Below are positions 8,246-10,890 of a DNA stretch of 10,890 nt, piece by piece; positions within the stretch are counted from its first letter, which is position 1, and each line of letters opens with the position of its first letter. The translations under genes were made by a program, and so were the position numbers. The notes under the pieces were generated by a model, which saw only the letters and a list, made by a program, of their open reading frames with translations, was not told the origin of the DNA and made no database searches. The stretch is taken from positions 4,378 to 15,267 of the forward strand of contig NHKK02000002.1 in NCBI GenBank assembly GCA_002169475.2. Reading direction: 5' to 3'. This stretch comes from Candidatus Pelagibacter sp. TMED239. Lineage in GTDB: Bacteria; Pseudomonadota; Alphaproteobacteria; Pelagibacterales; Pelagibacteraceae.

Positions 8246-9208
8246 TTACTTTGAAAGATCAGAGTCTATTTTCGATGCTGCCTCCCAAAGAGCTTTAACA
8301 GCATCAATAGAATGTCTAAATTGTTTTTTTTCGTTTTCATCTAAATCGATTTGTTCTATTTTTTCAACACCGTTTTTTCCTATTATTACTGGGACACCTG
8401 CATAAACATTATTAATATCATACTCTCCATTTAATTGAACGGCACATGGTAATAATTTCTTTTCATCTTTTAAATATGCTTCTGCCATTTGAACTCCTGA
8501 TGCTGCTGGTGCATAGAAAGCTGATCCTTTTTCAAGGTATTTAACAATCTCAGCTCCGCCATCTCTAGTTCTTTGATTTATTTCTTCTAATCTTTCTTGC
8601 GATATTTTTCCTTCTTTTACTAATTCAAGCAAAGGAGTGCCTGAAACTTTTGTAAATCTTGGCATAGGTACCATCGTATCTCCGTGACCTCCCATGACCA
8701 TTGCGTCAATTTCTTTTACAGGAACATTTAATTCTAAAGATAAAAATAATTTAAATCTTGAACTATCCAATATTCCTGCCATACCAACTACTTTTCTTGC
8801 ATCTAGTCCTGAAAATTTTTGAAAAGCCATAACCATTACATCTAAAGGGTTTGTAATACATATTACAAAAGCATCTGGAGAGTTATTTTTAATTCCTTCA
8901 GCTACTTGTTTAATAATTTTTAGGTTAATACCTAATAAATCATCTCTACTCATTCCAGGTTTTCTCGGAACACCGGCAGTAATAATAATTACATCAGAGT
9001 CCTTAATATCTTTATAATCATCAGTACCTGAAAATTTTACATTAAACCCGTCAACTGAAGAAGATTGAGCAATATCCAGAGCTTTTCCTTTAGCTATCCC
9101 TTTAGCAACATCAAAAAGAACTACTTCGCTAACTAATTCTTTTGTCCCAATTAAATGTGCTAAAGTTCCACCAATTTGACCTGCTCCTATTAAAGATATC
9201 TTGCTCAT
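8246..9208 (-). CDS. mdh: NAD-dependent malate dehydrogenase, lactate-dehydrogenase-like type
   Basis: This enzyme oxidises malate to oxaloacetate with NAD+, the last step of the TCA cycle. The 320 residues open with the Rossmann motif [11 protein letters not shown] (7-17). The substrate loop reads [12 protein letters not shown] (81-92): Arg82 and Arg88 mark a malate rather than a lactate enzyme, since lactate dehydrogenases carry Gln at the specificity position. The catalytic pair is Asp148 (GILDSSRF) and His175 ([10 protein letters not shown]). Both the length and the sequence fit the LDH-like MDH class common in alphaproteobacteria, not the enterobacterial class. It follows mmsA by 10 bases of A-rich sequence with no clear Shine-Dalgarno motif, and leads into sucC with a 2-base gap. 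Confidence 0.96.
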   Translation of the reverse strand: MSKISLIGAGQIGGTLAHLIGTKELVSEVVLFDVAKGIAKGKALDIAQSSSVDGFNVKFSGTDDYKDIKDSDVIIITAGVPRKPGMSRDDLLGINLKIIKQVAEGIKNNSPDAFVICITNPLDVMVMAFQKFSGLDARKVVGMAGILDSSRFKLFLSLELNVPVKEIDAMVMGGHGDTMVPMPRFTKVSGTPLLELVKEGKISQERLEEINQRTRDGGAEIVKYLEKGSAFYAPAASGVQMAEAYLKDEKKLLPCAVQLNGEYDINNVYAGVPVIIGKNGVEKIEQIDLDENEKKQFRHSIDAVKALWEAASKIDSDLSK

Positions 9209-9218
9209 TATTTTTTTG

Positions 9219-10712
9219 TTATTTCATTGTTGGCATAACAAATTCTGGATTAGATCTAATGCCGGATGGCCATCTTGAAGTAATCGTTTTTAATTTAGTA
9301 TAAAACTTAACACCCTCTGCTCCATGCATACCACTATCTCCAAATAAAGATCTTTTCCAGCCACCAAAACTATGAAATGCCATTGGTACTGGAATTGGAA
9401 CATTAATTCCAACCATACCTATTTGAATTTTACTTGCAAATGTTCTTCCAACATCTCCATCTCGAGTATAAATACTTACTCCATTACCATATTCATGTTC
9501 ATTTATTAATTTAGTAGCTTCGTCAAAAGTTTTAACTCTAACCACAGATAAAACAGGACCAAATATTTCCTCTTTATAAATTCTCATATCTTTATTTACA
9601 TGATCAAATAAGCATCCACCAATATAAAAACCATTCTCATATCCTTGAAGCTTTAAATTTCTTCCATCAACAACAAGTTTCGCACCTTCTTTAACTCCTA
9701 AATCAACATATCCTTTTACTTTTTCTAGATGTTCTTTTGTTACAAGAGGTCCCATTTCAGAATTTTTATCCATACCAGGTCCTACTTTTAATGCTTCAGC
9801 TTTTTTAGATAAACGAGCTACTAACTCATCTCCAATGTCACCTACTGCTACTGCGACTGATTGGGCCATACATCTTTCTCCAGCTGAACCATAAGCGGCT
9901 CCCATCAAACCATTTACTGCACCATCTAAATCACAATCTGGCATTACTACTAGGTGATTTTTTGCACCTCCTAAAGCTTGAACTCTTTTTTCATTTTTAG
10001 CTGCATTTTCATAAATATATTTTGCAATTGGTGTTGATCCCACGAAACTTACTGCCTTGATGTTTTGATTGGTTAAAATTGCATCAACCGCTTCTTTGTC
10101 TCCATTAATAACATTAAAAACACCATCTGGTAGACCTGCATCTTTAAGTAATTCTGCTAATCTTAAAGGACAAGATGGATCTTTTTCCGAAGGTTTTAAA
10201 ATAAAAGTATTTCCACAAGCAATTGCTATAGGAAACATCCACATTGGAACCATTGCTGGAAAATTAAATGGTGTTATACCTGCAACAACACCCAATGGTT
10301 GTCTCATTGACCAACTATCTACACTCGTTCCAACATTTTCAGAAAATTCACCTTTTAACATTTGTGGAATTCCACATGCAAATTCAACAACTTCTAGTCC
10401 TCTTATCAAAGATCCTCTTGCATCTTCATAAACTTTGCCATGTTCCGATACAATTAATTCAGTAAGTTCATCTGAGTTTTTTTCAATTAACTCTTTAAAT
10501 TTAAAAATAATTCTTGCTCTTTGTAGAGCTGGCTTTTGTGACCAAGTTTCAAAGGCTTTTTTTGCGACCTCAACTGCTTGATCTAAGTCAGATTTTGAAG
10601 CTAATATTACCTCAGATTCCTGTTCACCTGTCGCAGGATTTGTTACTTTACCTTTTCTATCAGATGATCCAGATATTATTTTACCATCAACAAAATGCTC
10701 TATTAATTTCAT
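9219..10712 (-). CDS. mmsA: CoA-acylating methylmalonate-semialdehyde / malonate-semialdehyde dehydrogenase
   Basis: This aldehyde dehydrogenase family member converts methylmalonate semialdehyde to propionyl-CoA, or malonate semialdehyde to acetyl-CoA, releasing CO2 and reducing NAD+. The 497 residues match the family length. The catalytic cysteine is Cys281 in [11 protein letters not shown]. The oxyanion Asn150 sits in ITPFNFP, and EIFGPV is at 382-387. The residue that is the general-base Glu in hydrolytic aldehyde dehydrogenases (LELGGK) is replaced here in QALGGAKNH (245-253, Asn252), the hallmark of the CoA-dependent MmsA group. The C-terminal [17 protein letters not shown] is also typical of MmsA. 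The start gives the standard [11 protein letters not shown]-terminus. It lies between sdhB (39-base gap) and mdh (10-base gap). The physiological source of the semialdehyde (valine, beta-alanine, inositol or a C3 compound) cannot be read from this window. Confidence 0.93.
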   Translation of the reverse strand: MKLIEHFVDGKIISGSSDRKGKVTNPATGEQESEVILASKSDLDQAVEVAKKAFETWSQKPALQRARIIFKFKELIEKNSDELTELIVSEHGKVYEDARGSLIRGLEVVEFACGIPQMLKGEFSENVGTSVDSWSMRQPLGVVAGITPFNFPAMVPMWMFPIAIACGNTFILKPSEKDPSCPLRLAELLKDAGLPDGVFNVINGDKEAVDAILTNQNIKAVSFVGSTPIAKYIYENAAKNEKRVQALGGAKNHLVVMPDCDLDGAVNGLMGAAYGSAGERCMAQSVAVAVGDIGDELVARLSKKAEALKVGPGMDKNSEMGPLVTKEHLEKVKGYVDLGVKEGAKLVVDGRNLKLQGYENGFYIGGCLFDHVNKDMRIYKEEIFGPVLSVVRVKTFDEATKLINEHEYGNGVSIYTRDGDVGRTFASKIQIGMVGINVPIPVPMAFHSFGGWKRSLFGDSGMHGAEGVKFYTKLKTITSRWPSGIRSNPEFVMPTMK

Positions 10713-10751
10713 GAATAGGGTGTTTTAAATCAAAAAAGCTTATTAGTCTAT

Positions 10752-10890
10752 TTAAACATTAGTTGTAGCTAACATTTTTTTTATTTCTGCTATTGCTTTT
10801 GCAGGATTTAAGCCTTTTGGACAAGCATTAGTGCAGTTTAGGATGGTATGACATCTATAAAGTTTTAATTCATCTGCAACTTTTTTTAAT
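10752..10890 (-). CDS. sdhB: Succinate dehydrogenase iron-sulfur subunit, C-terminal end, cut by the window edge
   Basis: The last 45 residues before the TAA at 10754-10752 are visible. They contain [19 protein letters not shown] (from position 11 of the fragment), the diagnostic C-terminal signature of SdhB. By comparison with E. coli SdhB, the first two cysteines (RC, NC) belong to the 3Fe-4S cluster and the third (ACPKG) to the 4Fe-4S cluster. AIAEIKKML near the end is the usual closing helix. This subunit carries electrons from SdhA flavin to quinone in complex II. The rest of the gene, and presumably sdhC, sdhD and sdhA, would lie beyond the right edge. The 39-base spacer to mmsA (10713-10751) shows no terminator hairpin, so read-through is plausible. 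Confidence 0.95.
   Translation of the reverse strand, partial: LKKVADELKLYRCHTILNCTNACPKGLNPAKAIAEIKKMLATTNV

Noticed and set aside
8223..8405. Plus-strand open frame of 60 codons across the sucC/mdh junction
   Set aside because: It is antisense to two well-supported genes, with no family resemblance.
10069..10714. Three overlapping plus-strand open frames, the longest of 120 codons
   Set aside because: All are antisense to mmsA, whose catalytic motifs are intact and read through the region. The translations match no known family.
10713..10751. The 39-base sdhB-mmsA spacer, examined for a promoter, terminator or riboswitch
   Set aside because: No stem with a following T-run and no convincing -35/-10 pair are visible. 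It is too short for a riboswitch.

Overview
This window holds a single run of nine minus-strand genes, seven complete and two cut by the window edges. It encodes the lower half of the TCA cycle. In transcription order, from high to low coordinates, the genes are sdhB (3' end only), mmsA, mdh, sucC, sucD, sucA, sucB, lpdA and priA (5' end only). No plus-strand gene, RNA gene, mobile element or CRISPR array is supported.

The DNA is strongly AT-rich. Coding sequences abut or are separated by 0 to 39 bases, and clear Shine-Dalgarno motifs are mostly absent. The order mdh-sucC-sucD-sucA-sucB-lpdA is a well-known alphaproteobacterial arrangement. Together with the very low GC, the Lys/Asn/Ile-rich proteins and the minimal spacers, it points to a streamlined alphaproteobacterium, most likely of the SAR11/Pelagibacter type. 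The lineage is inferred from general features, not from a database match.

Layout by region: 10752-10890 is the C-terminal end of the succinate dehydrogenase iron-sulfur subunit. 9219-10712 is a CoA-acylating methylmalonate/malonate-semialdehyde dehydrogenase. 8246-9208 is malate dehydrogenase. 7083-8243 and 6206-7081 are the two subunits of succinyl-CoA synthetase. 3268-6171, 1951-3261 and 550-1950 are E1, E2 and E3 of 2-oxoglutarate dehydrogenase. 1-527 is the N-terminal part of the PriA replication-restart helicase.

Together the enzymes take 2-oxoglutarate to succinyl-CoA (SucA/SucB/LpdA) and then to succinate with nucleotide triphosphate formation (SucCD). Succinate dehydrogenase oxidises succinate to fumarate, and malate dehydrogenase makes oxaloacetate. 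Fumarase is not in the window. MmsA feeds propionyl-CoA or acetyl-CoA into the same central pool. PriA is unrelated in function, and a weak terminator-like hairpin lies between it and lpdA.

I found no undescribed system. The points worth a second look are small: mmsA inside the TCA cluster, an exact 27-bp tandem duplication and a charged linker in sucB, the near-zero gene spacing, a candidate terminator overlapping the lpdA stop, and a possible internal promoter before sucA.
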